Below the pieces are notes generated by a model. That model was not told the DNA's origin, ran no database searches, and worked only from the letters and a program-made list of their open reading frames with translations. The translations under genes were made by a program, and so were the position numbers. 37,511 bases of DNA. Source: Mycobacteriaceae bacterium (GTDB taxonomy: Bacteria; Actinomycetota; Actinomycetes; Mycobacteriales; Mycobacteriaceae). The stretch's first letter is position 1. The number at the start of each line of letters is the position of its first letter. The DNA lies in NCBI GenBank assembly GCA_017882745.1, contig JADGOX010000291.1:1-37511 (forward strand), in the 5' to 3' direction. Positions 1-10,083 of this stretch are shown in pieces.

Positions 1-2
1 CC

Positions 3-1061
3 GAGGTTGGTCGCCGGGCCGCAGAGGACCACAAGGACGAGATCGAGGAGGTCCTCAAGGGCGCCGACATGGTCTTCGTCACCGCGGGCGAGGGTGGCGG
101 CACCGGAACCGGCGGCGCACCCGTCGTCGCGGGCATCTCCCGCAAACTCGGCGCACTCACCATCGGTGTGGTCACCAGGCCGTTCTCCTTCGAGGGCAGG
201 CGTCGCGGGGGACAGGCCGAGGACGGCATCGCCGGCCTACGTGAGTCCTGCGACACGCTCATCGTCATCCCCAACGACCGGCTGCTGCAGCTCGGTGACG
301 CGGCCGTGAGCCTGATGGACGCGTTCCGCTCCGCCGACGAGGTGCTGCTCAACGGTGTGCAGGGCATCACCGACCTCATCACCACCCCTGGCCTGATCAA
401 CGTCGACTTTGCCGACGTCAAGAGCGTGATGTCCGGGGCGGGTAGTGCACTGATGGGCATCGGCTCAGCCCGCGGAGACGGCCGGGCCGTGCAGGCGGCG
501 CAGACCGCCATCAACTCTCCACTGCTCGAGGCGTCGATGGAGGGTGCGCACGGGGTGCTGCTGTCCATTGCGGGCGGCTCCGACCTGGGCCTCTTCGAGA
601 TCAACGAGGCAGCATCACTCGTGCAGGAAGCTGCTCACGAGGACGCGAACATCATCTTCGGAACGGTCATCGACGACTCGCTCGGAGACGAGGTACGGGT
701 GACCGTCATCGCCGCCGGCTTCGACAACAACGGGCCAGCCCGTCGGCCGACCGAACCCGCCGCGGTCGCGTCGCGCGGCAACGTCGCTCCAGGCCAGGCG
801 GGTGCAGTGGGGCAGCCTGCGGGGTCCCACCAGGGCCTGCCTCCCACTCGGCCCAGCGCATTCGACGACGGACGCCGGGAGCAGGCCTCCCGCGCGGGGG
901 CTGTCGGCGAACCGGGCCAGGGCGCGGCCCAGAACGGACCAGGCGGTCTCCCGCCGCGTACCGGACAACGTCCCGGCGGTTTCGGCTCTGGTCGTACCGC
1001 CCCCGTCGAGGACGACGGTGGTGAGGACGAGGTGGACGTGCCACCGTTCATGCGCCGGTGA
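3..1061 (+). CDS. ftsZ: Cell division protein FtsZ, 5'-truncated by window edge
   Basis: Frame open from the window start (EVGRRAAEDHKDEIEEVLKGADMVFVTAGEGGGTGTGGAPVVA); tubulin signature GGGTGTG; C-terminal tail DEVDVPPFMRR. Confidence 0.98.
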   Translation, partial: EVGRRAAEDHKDEIEEVLKGADMVFVTAGEGGGTGTGGAPVVAGISRKLGALTIGVVTRPFSFEGRRRGGQAEDGIAGLRESCDTLIVIPNDRLLQLGDAAVSLMDAFRSADEVLLNGVQGITDLITTPGLINVDFADVKSVMSGAGSALMGIGSARGDGRAVQAAQTAINSPLLEASMEGAHGVLLSIAGGSDLGLFEINEAASLVQEAAHEDANIIFGTVIDDSLGDEVRVTVIAAGFDNNGPARRPTEPAAVASRGNVAPGQAGAVGQPAGSHQGLPPTRPSAFDDGRREQASRAGAVGEPGQGAAQNGPGGLPPRTGQRPGGFGSGRTAPVEDDGGEDEVDVPPFMRR

Positions 1062-1783
1062 GTGAAGCGGCGACCATCAGGGTCCGGCGGGTCGTCACCA
1101 CACGCTCAGGGGGGCGCTCCGCCGCCCCGTACGAGTCGTTCAACCTCGGTGACCATGTCGGCGACAACCCCGTCGACGTAGCGGCCAACCGGCAGCGGCT
1201 CGCCGAGGGGATCGGCCTACCGCCGGAACGACTCGTCTGGATGGAACAGGTACACGGCCGGACGGTTGCGGTGGTCGACGGCCCCCAAGAGGGACCCGTG
1301 CCGGCCACTGACGCGCTCGTGACGGCAGTGCCAGGTCTCGCGCTGGTCGTCATGGCGGCTGACTGCGTCCCGGTGCTGCTTGCCGACGAGCGGACCGGAG
1401 TGATCGCGGCAGCGCACGCGGGCCGGGTAGGCGCCCGAATCGGCATCATCGGACGCACACTCGAAGCAATGCGCTCGCTCGGTGCCCGCACGGATCGCAT
1501 CTCCGCGTTGCTCGGCCCCGCTGTGTGCGGCAGGTGTTATGAGGTTCCCGCCCACATGCAGGCAGACGTCGAGGCGCACCTGCCAGGCAGCGCCAGCCGC
1601 ACTCGCGCAGGAGCACCCGCACTGGATGTCAGGGCGGGCCTGCGGCGTGCGCTACTCGCTGAGGGCATCGCCGCAGTCGCCCAGGACCCGCGCTGCACGA
1701 TGGAGTCCGCGGAGCTGTTCAGTCACCGCAGACAGGCGCCGACCGGCCGGCTGGCCGGGGTGATCTGGTCCGAGGTGCAGTGA
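1058..1783 (+). CDS. pgeF: PgeF/YfiH-type polyphenol oxidase/laccase-domain protein
   Basis: GTGA overlap with ftsZ stop; motifs VWMEQVHGRTVAVVDG, ADCVPVLLAD, LGPAVCGRCYEVP; standard position after ftsZ in actinobacteria. Confidence 0.9.
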   Translation: MSEAATIRVRRVVTTRSGGRSAAPYESFNLGDHVGDNPVDVAANRQRLAEGIGLPPERLVWMEQVHGRTVAVVDGPQEGPVPATDALVTAVPGLALVVMAADCVPVLLADERTGVIAAAHAGRVGARIGIIGRTLEAMRSLGARTDRISALLGPAVCGRCYEVPAHMQADVEAHLPGSASRTRAGAPALDVRAGLRRALLAEGIAAVAQDPRCTMESAELFSHRRQAPTGRLAGVIWSEVQ

Positions 1784-2544
1784 TGGTGAACATGGGGGCA
1801 TCGAGCGCAGGTCCGGCGGATGCTCGCGGTGCCGAGATTTCCGCCGGACTCGACGCGGTGCACCAGCGGCTACGGCGGGCTTGCGCAGAAGCGGGCCGGG
1901 CCGAGGATGCCGTGCAGCTTCTGGCGGTCACGAAGAACTTTCCCGCCGCTGATGTTGCGCACCTTGTTGACCTCGGCTGCACGGCGTTCGGTGAGGCACG
2001 CGAGCAAGAAGCCACGCCGAAGGTCGCCGAACTCAGGGCGCTCCGTCCGCACTCGCACCCCCGCTGGCACGTGCTGGGCCGACTCCAGCGGAACAAGGCG
2101 CGGCAGGTGGCGCGATGGGCGCACCGGGTGGAGTCGGTGGACAGCGAGCGGCTGCTGACCGCGCTCGGCCGGGCCGCGGGCAAGTCGCTCGAAGAGGGTG
2201 AGCGATCGACGCCACTCGAGGTGTTGATCCAGGTCAGCCTCGATGACGATCCGACTCGCGGCGGTTGCGCGCGGAGCGAGCTGGACGCGTTGACCGACAT
2301 AGCCGCGGAGACAGATCACCTCAGGCTGCGAGGACTGATGGCGGTCGCGCCACGCGATTCCGATCCGGACGAAGCCTTCGCGCAACTGCACCGGCTGTGG
2401 GTCGCCGTCCGGGTGAGGTTTCCGGACGCAGATCAGCTCTCTGCCGGCATGTCCCTGGATCTCGAAGCAGCGGTGCGACACGGGTCAACCTGCGTGCGTG
2501 TCGGTACCGCGCTGCTTGGTTCGCGGCCGATAGCCTCGACGTGA
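1780..2544 (+). CDS. YggS-family pyridoxal-phosphate homeostasis protein
   Basis: LLAVTKNFPAADVAHLVDLGCTAFGEAREQE, WHVLGRLQRNKAR, LRLRGLMAVAP, LSAGMSLDLEAAVRHGSTCVRVGTALLG; overlaps pgeF stop. Confidence 0.93.
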   Translation: MMVNMGASSAGPADARGAEISAGLDAVHQRLRRACAEAGRAEDAVQLLAVTKNFPAADVAHLVDLGCTAFGEAREQEATPKVAELRALRPHSHPRWHVLGRLQRNKARQVARWAHRVESVDSERLLTALGRAAGKSLEEGERSTPLEVLIQVSLDDDPTRGGCARSELDALTDIAAETDHLRLRGLMAVAPRDSDPDEAFAQLHRLWVAVRVRFPDADQLSAGMSLDLEAAVRHGSTCVRVGTALLGSRPIAST

Positions 2545-2617
2545 TGCACCCGGGCATCCCCGGCACCTCGCACGAGTCGGCGGATGCACGATTCAACCCT
2601 CACGGAAGGTCGTTCTC

Positions 2618-3256
2618 ATGAGCTCCCTGCACAAGTTCAAGGCGTACTTCGGCATGGTGCCCACCGACGACTATGACGACGAATATGCCGAGGGCTACAC
2701 GGACGGTCCCGAAGCGCCTTCGTACCGTGAGCCGGCGTTTGCCGGGGGACCGTCACGTGCCCGGGGAGTTCAGCGCGACTCCGCCGGTTACGACTCCACC
2801 GCCTACGAGCCGACCTTGGACGCGCCACGTAGCCGCCCTCGAGTGGAGCCGTTGAACGCCAGGCGCGGCGCAAGTATGCCGGTTCAGCCGACCCGCGGCG
2901 CGCTTGCGGTGGACGCGATGGCCGAGCGCCCGGTAGCGGCCCAGCACAGCCAGCCGTTTGCCGAGGAAGGCCACCCGTTGGCCAAGATCACCACGTTGCA
3001 CCCCAGTACCTACAACGAGGCGCGCACCATCGGCGAGCGTTACCGCGAGGGCACGCCGGTGATCATGAACCTCACCGAAATGAGCGACTCGGACGCCAAG
3101 CGACTCGTCGACTTCGCGGCGGGGCTCGCCTTCGCCATGCGGGGCTCGATCGACAAGGTGACGAACAAGGTGTTTTTGCTCTCACCTTCCAACGTAGACG
3201 TATCCGCCGAGGTCAAGCGACACATCGTCGAGAACGGCTTCTACAACCACTCCTGA
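2618..3256 (+). CDS. sepF: Cell division protein SepF
   Basis: N-terminal MSSLHKFKAYFGM; C-terminal SepF core RYREGTPVIMNLTEMSDSDAKRLVDFAAGLAFAMRGSIDKVTNKVFLLSPSNVDVS. Confidence 0.96.
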   Translation: MSSLHKFKAYFGMVPTDDYDDEYAEGYTDGPEAPSYREPAFAGGPSRARGVQRDSAGYDSTAYEPTLDAPRSRPRVEPLNARRGASMPVQPTRGALAVDAMAERPVAAQHSQPFAEEGHPLAKITTLHPSTYNEARTIGERYREGTPVIMNLTEMSDSDAKRLVDFAAGLAFAMRGSIDKVTNKVFLLSPSNVDVSAEVKRHIVENGFYNHS

Positions 3257-3319
3257 TCTGCTCGCCGTATTCGGGCCTTCCTTTAGGCGGACGCCAGGAG
3301 GATCAGGCAGAGTGGTGGG

Positions 3320-3610
3320 GTGCCCGTGCTGATCATCATCTACTACGTGTTGTTCGCGTTCTGGCTATTGCTCATCGCCAGGATCGTGGTGGAGGTTGTG
3401 CGGTCGCTGGCGAGGGACTGGCATCCGAGGGGTGTGATGGCCATCCTGCTGGAGATGGTGTTCACGATCACAGATCCGCCTGTACGGCTACTCCGCAAGC
3501 TGATTCCTACGATCCCCATCGGGGGAGTTCGACTCGATGTGTCGATTATGGTTCTCTTGTTCGCCGTGGGCATACTGATGCAGTACGTCGGCATGGCCTC
3601 GCTATCGTGA
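3320..3610 (+). CDS. YggT family integral membrane protein
   Basis: 96 aa, two hydrophobic segments flanking ITDPPVRLLRKLIPTIPIGGVRLDVS; sits between sepF and divIVA. Confidence 0.93.
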   Translation: MPVLIIIYYVLFAFWLLLIARIVVEVVRSLARDWHPRGVMAILLEMVFTITDPPVRLLRKLIPTIPIGGVRLDVSIMVLLFAVGILMQYVGMASLS

Positions 3611-3686
3611 GACTGAAGTGCCGTGCTAGGCAACGCTGTACCCAACTTTATCTAGACTGCCGACGAATGCCTGAGGTGAACGCACG

Positions 3687-4685
3687 ATGCCGCTAACTCC
3701 CGCTGACGTACACAACGTCGCGTTTAGCAAGCCGCCTATTGGTAAACGCGGGTACAACGAGGACGAGGTCGATGCGTTCCTCGACATGGTCGAGCACGAG
3801 CTGACCCGACTGCTCGAAGAGAACAACGAGCTCAAGCAGCGCGTGGAGGATCTGGACCAGCAGCTGAAGGTGAGCGCCTCTGCCTCCCGCGCGGGCCAGG
3901 GCTCAACCAGGTCTCACGACGCTGGACCGAGCAAGGAAGAGCTCGCGCGGAGGGAGGCTCAAGCGAGCGCCTCCCGTGCCGCGGCAATCACCACGCCCGC
4001 AGTGGCTCCACCTGTGCCGCCTGCCGTCAACCAGCCGGACATGAGCAAGGCGCCGACGCAGGCGCCTGCTGCCGCGGGAGCGCCGAGCGCCGAGTCTGGT
4101 GATCACAACGTGCGGGCAGCCAAGATTCTCGGCCTCGCGCAGGAGATGGCAGACCGTCTCACGGGCGAAGCCAAGGCCGACGCCGAGCAGCTGGTCGGCG
4201 ACGCACGCACCAAGTCCGAGCAGATGTTGAGCGACGCAAAGTCGCGCTCGGAGAGCATGCTCAGCGAGGCGAAGACCAAGTCCGAGCAGATGGTTGCCGA
4301 GGCCCGGTCCAAGTCCGAGTCGATGGTGAGCGAGGCCAGGTCGAAGTCCGAGGCCATGCTCAGCGACGCCAGGACCCGGTCCGAGACCATGCAGCGGCAG
4401 GCCAAGGAGAAGGCCGACGCCTTGCAGTCCGAGTCGGATCGCAAGCACGCGGAGCTGATGGGCTCGATCACCGAGAAGCGCACCGGGCTCGAGAAGAACA
4501 TCGAGGAGCTCAGCACCTTCGAGCGCGAGTACCGCACCCGGCTCAAGACCTACCTAGAGTCCCAGCTGCACGAGCTTGGCCAGCGCGGCGCTGCTTCACC
4601 TGCCGACAGCGCGCGTCGCGGGGCGGACACCCTCGGTGGCCGGCCGGGCAATGCTTCGGGAGCGCGTACCGAGCAGGGAAACTGA
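3687..4685 (+). CDS. divIVA: DivIVA/Wag31 polar growth coiled-coil protein
   Basis: N-terminal [39 protein letters not shown] is the DivIVA domain; long charged coiled coil follows. Confidence 0.96.
   Translation: MPLTPADVHNVAFSKPPIGKRGYNEDEVDAFLDMVEHELTRLLEENNELKQRVEDLDQQLKVSASASRAGQGSTRSHDAGPSKEELARREAQASASRAAAITTPAVAPPVPPAVNQPDMSKAPTQAPAAAGAPSAESGDHNVRAAKILGLAQEMADRLTGEAKADAEQLVGDARTKSEQMLSDAKSRSESMLSEAKTKSEQMVAEARSKSESMVSEARSKSEAMLSDARTRSETMQRQAKEKADALQSESDRKHAELMGSITEKRTGLEKNIEELSTFEREYRTRLKTYLESQLHELGQRGAASPADSARRGADTLGGRPGNASGARTEQGN
4164..4394 (+). repeat. Tandem 33-bp (11-residue) repeats inside divIVA, about 7 units
   Basis: [77 protein letters not shown]. Confidence 0.85.
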
Positions 4686-4699
4686 AGCGCTGATCTGAC

Positions 4700-5341
4700 G
4701 TGTTGATCCTCGCGCTAGGGGCCGTCGTCGTCGGTTGCTTGTTCCTCGTGGTTTCTTTCGTCACGGAGAACACAGCCTGGGCGTGGGGCTGTATCGGGGC
4801 TTGCGGACTGGCCGCAGTCGTCTTGGTCGTCGATACCATCCGCCGTGGTCGGGCACCTGAGGGGGTGGAAACATCCCCTGCGGACACGAAGGTGCCGACT
4901 GGCTCGGAGCACACGGTGGCGGCTGAGGACACTGCGGCAGTGTCGGCTGTGGCACCCATCGAAACGGTTCCCCTCATCGTGGCCGACGTCGCCGACGACT
5001 CGGTGACTGCAGAGGATGACGCGACCACGTCTGCGCCAGACGCGGAGAACACTCAGGTACTGCTGGTTGCCGAGGAGTCGAACGCGCGCGCGTCGGGGCT
5101 TGAGGATCGCGAGCCGGACGAGGAAGACGTCGACTCCGCTGACGCACTTGTGGTTGGTGGTCTGTCGACGGAGGTGCTGGTGGTGGACGAGCACCCACGG
5201 TTCCACTTGCCCACCTGTACGTGGCTCACGAACAGGTCCACTCTCGGATTGCCCGTGGCGGAGGCGGTGGAGCTTGGCTTCACGGGGTGCGCGCGGTGTG
5301 CCCCCTCCACGACGCTCGCTGCACAATCACGAGCGCGCTAA
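4700..5341 (+). CDS. Uncharacterised membrane protein: two N-terminal TM segments, acidic linker, C-terminal Cys/His motif
   Basis: LILALGAVVVGCLFLVVSFV and WGCIGACGLAAVVLVVDTI are hydrophobic; C-terminus HPRFHLPTCTWLTNRSTLGLPVAEAVELGFTGCARCAP. Confidence 0.8.
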   Translation: MLILALGAVVVGCLFLVVSFVTENTAWAWGCIGACGLAAVVLVVDTIRRGRAPEGVETSPADTKVPTGSEHTVAAEDTAAVSAVAPIETVPLIVADVADDSVTAEDDATTSAPDAENTQVLLVAEESNARASGLEDREPDEEDVDSADALVVGGLSTEVLVVDEHPRFHLPTCTWLTNRSTLGLPVAEAVELGFTGCARCAPSTTLAAQSRAR

Positions 5342-5344
5342 ACT

Positions 5345-5556
5345 CACGTTGGCACTGATCCGGCCATCACCGGGGAGCTTCCGGAAGAACAGGGCGCCAC
5401 ACGAGGTGACTGTCCCCAGTAGAACCGGACGGGTGGGCCCGTTACAGCCCGCACGAGTGGCTCCACGCGCAGCATGTGGAGCAAGCGGGGTGGTACCGCG
5501 GTATGAGTGCACGAGCGCTCGTGTCGTCCCCGTGCCGAAACTGGCACGAGGAGCGC
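5345..5556 (+). promoter_or_regulatory. tRNA-Ile T-box riboswitch (translational type) upstream of ileS
   Basis: Short hairpin CCGG-CCATCA-CCGG (5360-5373) with Ile codon ATC (5366-5368) in the loop; T-box TGGTACCGCG at 5491-5500; sequestrator pairing GCGCTC (5515-5520) with GAGCGC (5551-5556) that overlaps the Shine-Dalgarno AGGAG (5549-5553). Confidence 0.9.
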
Positions 5557-5562
5557 ACGCGA

Positions 5563-8500
5563 ATGACTTACCCCAAGGTGGATCTCACGGTCGGCCAGGA
5601 CGGCGTCACAACCTCGGGTGGCCCGTCGTTCCCCGCGTTGGAAGAGCGCGTGCTGCGCGAGTGGGAACAAGACGGTACCTTCGCTGCCTCGATCGACCAC
5701 CGCGCCGGGGCTGAAGAGTTCGTCTTCTACGACGGGCCTCCCTTCGCCAACGGGCTGCCCCACTACGGCCACTTGCTGACCGGCTATGTCAAGGACGTCG
5801 TTCCCCGTTACCAGACCATGCGCGGCAAGCGAGTCGAGCGCCGGTTCGGGTGGGACTGTCACGGACTGCCCGCTGAGGTCGAGGCCGAGAAGCAGCTGGG
5901 CATCAAGCACAAGTACGAGATCGAGCAGATGGGCGTCGCGGAGTTCAACGCGGCGTGCCGGTCCTCCGTGCTGCGCTACACAGACGAGTGGCGCAATTAC
6001 GTCACCCGTCAGGCCCGGTGGGTCGATTTCGACAACGACTACAAGACGCTGGACACCGACTACATGGAGTCGGTGATGTGGGCCTTCAAGACGTTGTGGG
6101 ACAAGGGCCTGGTCTACGAGGGGTTCCGGGTCCTGCCGTACTGCTGGCAGGACGAGACACCCCTGAGCAACCACGAGACCCGGATGGATGACACCTACCG
6201 CCAGCGGCAGGACCCTGCGGTGACTGTGGCGATGCCGCTACGTGCAGCGGGGAGCCCGCTGGATGGGGCGAACGCCCTGGTGTGGACCACGACCGCGTGG
6301 ACCCTGCCGTCGAACCTCGCGATGGCTGTGCACCCCGACATCGACTACGCGCAGGTTCGGGTGGACGGCGTGCGCTACGTGCTGGCGCAGGCGCGTCTGG
6401 CCCACTACGCACGCGAGCTGGGGGAGGACCCGGAGATCTTGTCCCACCACCGGGGGGCGGAGCTGGTGGGACTGCAGTACGACCCGCCGTTCGACTTCTT
6501 TCTCGGTCGTCCGAACGCGCACCGCGTGCTCTCTGCCGCCTACGTCACGACCACTGACGGCACCGGGATCGTGCACATTGCTCCGGCTTTCGGTGAGGAG
6601 GACAAGCTCGTCGCCGACGCGGTCGGCATCGAGCCTGTGGTGCCGGTGGACGCTGGCGGGAGGTTCACCGCCGAGGTGCCCCCGTACGCCGGACTGCAGG
6701 TGTTCGATGCGAACGCGCCGATCATCCGTGATCTCAAGGCCTCGGGTCGGTTGCTGCGCCAGGAGACCTACGACCACCCGTACCCGCACTGCTGGCGCTG
6801 TGGCAATCCGCTCATCTACAAGGCGGTGTCTTCTTGGTTTGTGGCAGTCACGCAGTTCCGCGACCGGATGGTCGAGCTCAACCAACAGATCACCTGGGTC
6901 CCCGAACACATCCGTGACGGCCAGTTCGGCAAGTGGCTTGAGGGCGCCCGTGACTGGTCGATCAGCCGGAACCGCTACTGGGGAAGCCCGATCCCGGTGT
7001 GGATCTCCGACGATCCGGCGTACCCCCGTACCGATGTCTACGGCTCGCTCGAGGAGCTGGAGCGCGACTTCGGGGTGCGCCCGAGCGATCTGCACCGTCC
7101 CTACGTCGACGAGCTGACCCGTCCGAACCCCGACGATCCGACGGGGCGCGCGACCATGCGCCGGGTGCCCGAGGTGCTCGACTGCTGGTTCGAGTCCGGA
7201 TCGATGCCCTACGCGCAGGTGCACTATCCCTTCGACAACCGCGAGTGGTTCGAGAGTCACTACCCGGGCGACTTCATCGTCGAGTACAACGGCCAGACCC
7301 GCGGGTGGTTCTACACGCTCCACGTGCTGGCCACCGCACTGTTCGACCGGCCTTCGTTCCGCACCGTCGTAGCCCACGGCATCGTGCTCGGGGACGACGG
7401 CCAGAAGATGAGCAAGTCCAAGCGCAACTACCCTGCCGTCACCGAGGTGTTCGACCGCGATGGTTCCGACGCCATGCGCTGGTTCCTCATGTCCTCGCCC
7501 ATCTTGCGTGGTGGCAACCTGATCGTCACTGAGCAAGGCATCCGCGAGGGAGTCCGGCAGGCGCTGCTGCCGCTGTGGAACGCGTGGAGCTTCCTGCAGC
7601 TCTACGCGGAGAAGCCCGGCACTTGGCGTACCGATTCCGCCCACGTCCTGGACCGCTATGTGTTGGCCAAGCTGGCGACGTGTCGCGAGGTGATGACGGA
7701 TGCCTTGGACAGCAACGACATTGCCGGGGCCTGCGAGGAGCTCCGTGGTTTCTGCGACGCACTCACCAACTGGTACGTCCGACGCTCACGGCCCCGTTTC
7801 TGGGCTGCGGATACCGACGCCGTCGATACCCTGCACACCGTCCTGGAGGTGGTCTGCCGGCTCGCGGCGCCACTGCTGCCTCTGATCACGGAGGTGATTT
7901 GGCGGGGTCTGACCGGTGAGCGGTCGGTGCATCTCGCCGACTGGCCTACGGCGGCCGAGCTGCCCGCCGACACCGAGCTGGTTGCCGCGATGGATGAGGT
8001 CCGCGTGGTGTGCTCTACGGTGCTCGGACTCCGCAAAGCGGAGAAGCTGCGGGTGCGTCTACCGCTGGCGTTGCTCACCGTCGCTGCGGCCGACGCAGAG
8101 CGGTTGCGGCCCTATGTGGAGATCATCGCCGACGAGGTCAATGTGAAGGCCGTGGACCTCAGTACAGATGTCGCCGCTTACGGACGCTTCGAGCTGGTGG
8201 TCAACGCCCGGGCAGCAGGGCCGCGGATCGGCAAGGACGTGCAGCAGGTGATCAAGGCTGTGAAGGCGGGGCAATGGGCGCCGCAGCCCGACGGCACCGT
8301 CCTTGCGGGAGGCGTGACCTTGATCCACGGTGAATTCACCGAACGGTTGGTGGCGGTGGAGCCTCGTTCGACCGCTGCGTTGCCCGGCGGGGAGGGGCTG
8401 GTGGTGCTGGACACCGAGCTGAGTGAGGAACTGGAGGCCGAGGGGTGGGCCAAGGACCGCATCCGAGAGCTGCAGGATGCGCGGCGAGCGGCGGACTTCG

Positions 8501-8697
8501 ACGTGTCCGACCGCATCCGGGTTGTGCTGGCGGTACCGGACTCGCGTCGGGAGTGGGCGCAACGGCACCGGGAGCTGATCGCCGGCGAGGTGCTTGCCGT
8601 TGAGTTGACGTTGGACGGCGAGCTGGCTGATGGAGTCGAGCTGGGCGACGGCGTACGTGCCGCGCTTGTGCGCGTTGGCGGACGTCCGCTCGAGTGA
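5563..8697 (+). CDS. ileS: Isoleucyl-tRNA synthetase (type 2, eukaryote-like)
   Basis: [20 protein letters not shown] (HIGH motif), [23 protein letters not shown] at 5563 is 9 nt after AGGAG. The supplied ORF start at 5476 lies inside the T-box. Confidence 0.96.
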   Translation: MTYPKVDLTVGQDGVTTSGGPSFPALEERVLREWEQDGTFAASIDHRAGAEEFVFYDGPPFANGLPHYGHLLTGYVKDVVPRYQTMRGKRVERRFGWDCHGLPAEVEAEKQLGIKHKYEIEQMGVAEFNAACRSSVLRYTDEWRNYVTRQARWVDFDNDYKTLDTDYMESVMWAFKTLWDKGLVYEGFRVLPYCWQDETPLSNHETRMDDTYRQRQDPAVTVAMPLRAAGSPLDGANALVWTTTAWTLPSNLAMAVHPDIDYAQVRVDGVRYVLAQARLAHYARELGEDPEILSHHRGAELVGLQYDPPFDFFLGRPNAHRVLSAAYVTTTDGTGIVHIAPAFGEEDKLVADAVGIEPVVPVDAGGRFTAEVPPYAGLQVFDANAPIIRDLKASGRLLRQETYDHPYPHCWRCGNPLIYKAVSSWFVAVTQFRDRMVELNQQITWVPEHIRDGQFGKWLEGARDWSISRNRYWGSPIPVWISDDPAYPRTDVYGSLEELERDFGVRPSDLHRPYVDELTRPNPDDPTGRATMRRVPEVLDCWFESGSMPYAQVHYPFDNREWFESHYPGDFIVEYNGQTRGWFYTLHVLATALFDRPSFRTVVAHGIVLGDDGQKMSKSKRNYPAVTEVFDRDGSDAMRWFLMSSPILRGGNLIVTEQGIREGVRQALLPLWNAWSFLQLYAEKPGTWRTDSAHVLDRYVLAKLATCREVMTDALDSNDIAGACEELRGFCDALTNWYVRRSRPRFWAADTDAVDTLHTVLEVVCRLAAPLLPLITEVIWRGLTGERSVHLADWPTAAELPADTELVAAMDEVRVVCSTVLGLRKAEKLRVRLPLALLTVAAADAERLRPYVEIIADEVNVKAVDLSTDVAAYGRFELVVNARAAGPRIGKDVQQVIKAVKAGQWAPQPDGTVLAGGVTLIHGEFTERLVAVEPRSTAALPGGEGLVVLDTELSEELEAEGWAKDRIRELQDARRAADFDVSDRIRVVLAVPDSRREWAQRHRELIAGEVLAVELTLDGELADGVELGDGVRAALVRVGGRPLE

Positions 8698-8701
8698 CGA
8701 C

Positions 8702-8740
8702 GCCGAGCAGCGCGCGTGGGTTCCTTGCGCGCTGCTCGGC
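8702..8740 (+). terminator. Strong hairpin just after the ileS stop
   Basis: Perfect 14-bp stem GCCGAGCAGCGCGC/GCGCGCTGCTCGGC with an 11-nt loop; no U-tract. Confidence 0.7.
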
Positions 8741-8820
8741 CTCCAGGTGGCGTCGCGGCACGACTGCGGGGTAGGCCGGGGAACCCGCCTGTGACGCTCG
8801 ACTGGAATACGGTACGAAGC

Positions 8821-10077
8821 GTGAATCCTCCGCAGACTCCGGTGCAGCAGCGCGCCTCTTCGCCTGCTCAGTCGAGGAGAGCACGCGTCCGGGTGGTTCT
8901 TGCCGCCTTCGGGCCGGCATTTGTGGCTTCCGTTGCCTACGTCGATCCGGGGAACTTCGCTACGAACGTCACTGCGGGCGCGAAGTACGGGACACTGCTG
9001 GTCTGGGTGGTCGCGTTGGCCAGCGCCCTCTCCATGGTGGTGCAGTATCTGTCCGCGAAGCTGGGCATCGCCACGGGAAGCAGTCTCCCCGAGATGTGCC
9101 GGGACCAATTCGGAAAGCGGACCCGCATCGCTCTTTGGCTGCAGGCCGAGCTCGTCGTGATCATGACCGATCTGGCCGAGTTCATCGGCGGCGCCATTGC
9201 GCTCAAGCTGCTCTTCGGCGTCCCGCTCCTCGCCGGCGGACTGTTGATGGTGTTCGTTGTGTTTGCCATCCTCATGCTTCGAGTGCGGGGGCGCGACGGC
9301 TTTGTGCCTGTGGTGTTCACCTTGCTGTTTGTGGTCGTCGTCGCCTTTGCCTACCAGGCCGTGACGTCGTCGGTCGGGATCGGTGAGGTCGCCGCGGGGT
9401 TCGTTCCCCGGCTCGACGGCGTCGGCAGCGCCTACCTGGCCGCCGGCATCGTCGGTGCCACAATGATGCCGCACGTCATCTACCTGCACTCGGGACTCAC
9501 CCAGCACATGGATGAGCGGCTCGCCGGCCAGGTGCGGCGGCGTGTGCGCGCGAGTGGGTGGGACGTCCTGTTGGCGCTCGCGATGGCGGGCGCGGTCAAT
9601 GTGATCATCGTGGTGTCGGCGGTGGGCCTGCCCGGCGATGCGGGAGCGTCGCTCGAGGTTGCGCACGCCGCGTTTGCCGCACAAGCCGGCGCGGTGACCG
9701 GATTGGTGTTCGCGGTCGCGTTGCTCGCGTCGAGCATCGCGTCGTCGTGCGTGGGTGTCTACACCGGGCAGATGATCATGCAGGGGTTTCTGCAGCGACA
9801 GGTCCCACTGTGGGTGCGCCGGGCGGTCTCTGCCGTACCGCCGCTCGTGGTTCTTGCTTTGGGGGTGGATGCCACAGCCGCACTGGTCCTCAGCCAGGTC
9901 GTGCTGTCTTTCGGTATCCCGTTCGCGCTGATCCCACTGATCATGTTCACCAGGGACCGGAAGCTGATGGGTGCCGAGACCAACCGGCGGATCACCACCT
10001 GGGTCGCCGCGGCCATTGCGACCGTCGTCGTCAGCCTCAACGCGTTCCTGATCAGCCAGGTCGTTCTGGGGTTGTGA
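8821..10077 (+). CDS. Nramp family divalent metal (Mn2+/Fe2+) transporter
   Basis: DPGNFATNVTAGAKYG and ATMMPHVIYLHSGL Nramp metal-binding motifs, multiple TM segments. Start approximate: the supplied 8716 start falls within the hairpin above; GTG 8821 is preferred. Confidence 0.92.
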   Translation: MNPPQTPVQQRASSPAQSRRARVRVVLAAFGPAFVASVAYVDPGNFATNVTAGAKYGTLLVWVVALASALSMVVQYLSAKLGIATGSSLPEMCRDQFGKRTRIALWLQAELVVIMTDLAEFIGGAIALKLLFGVPLLAGGLLMVFVVFAILMLRVRGRDGFVPVVFTLLFVVVVAFAYQAVTSSVGIGEVAAGFVPRLDGVGSAYLAAGIVGATMMPHVIYLHSGLTQHMDERLAGQVRRRVRASGWDVLLALAMAGAVNVIIVVSAVGLPGDAGASLEVAHAAFAAQAGAVTGLVFAVALLASSIASSCVGVYTGQMIMQGFLQRQVPLWVRRAVSAVPPLVVLALGVDATAALVLSQVVLSFGIPFALIPLIMFTRDRKLMGAETNRRITTWVAAAIATVVVSLNAFLISQVVLGL

Positions 10078-10083
10078 GGGTGT

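Noticed and set aside
5476-5562. N-terminal 29-residue extension of the IleS ORF
   Set aside because: Lies within the T-box/sequestrator region; ATG 5563 has the proper Shine-Dalgarno.
6238-9684. Long minus-strand ORFs (468 and 541 aa) opposite ileS and the Nramp gene
   Set aside because: Antisense shadow ORFs with no domain signal; they span the ileS terminator hairpin and gene boundaries.
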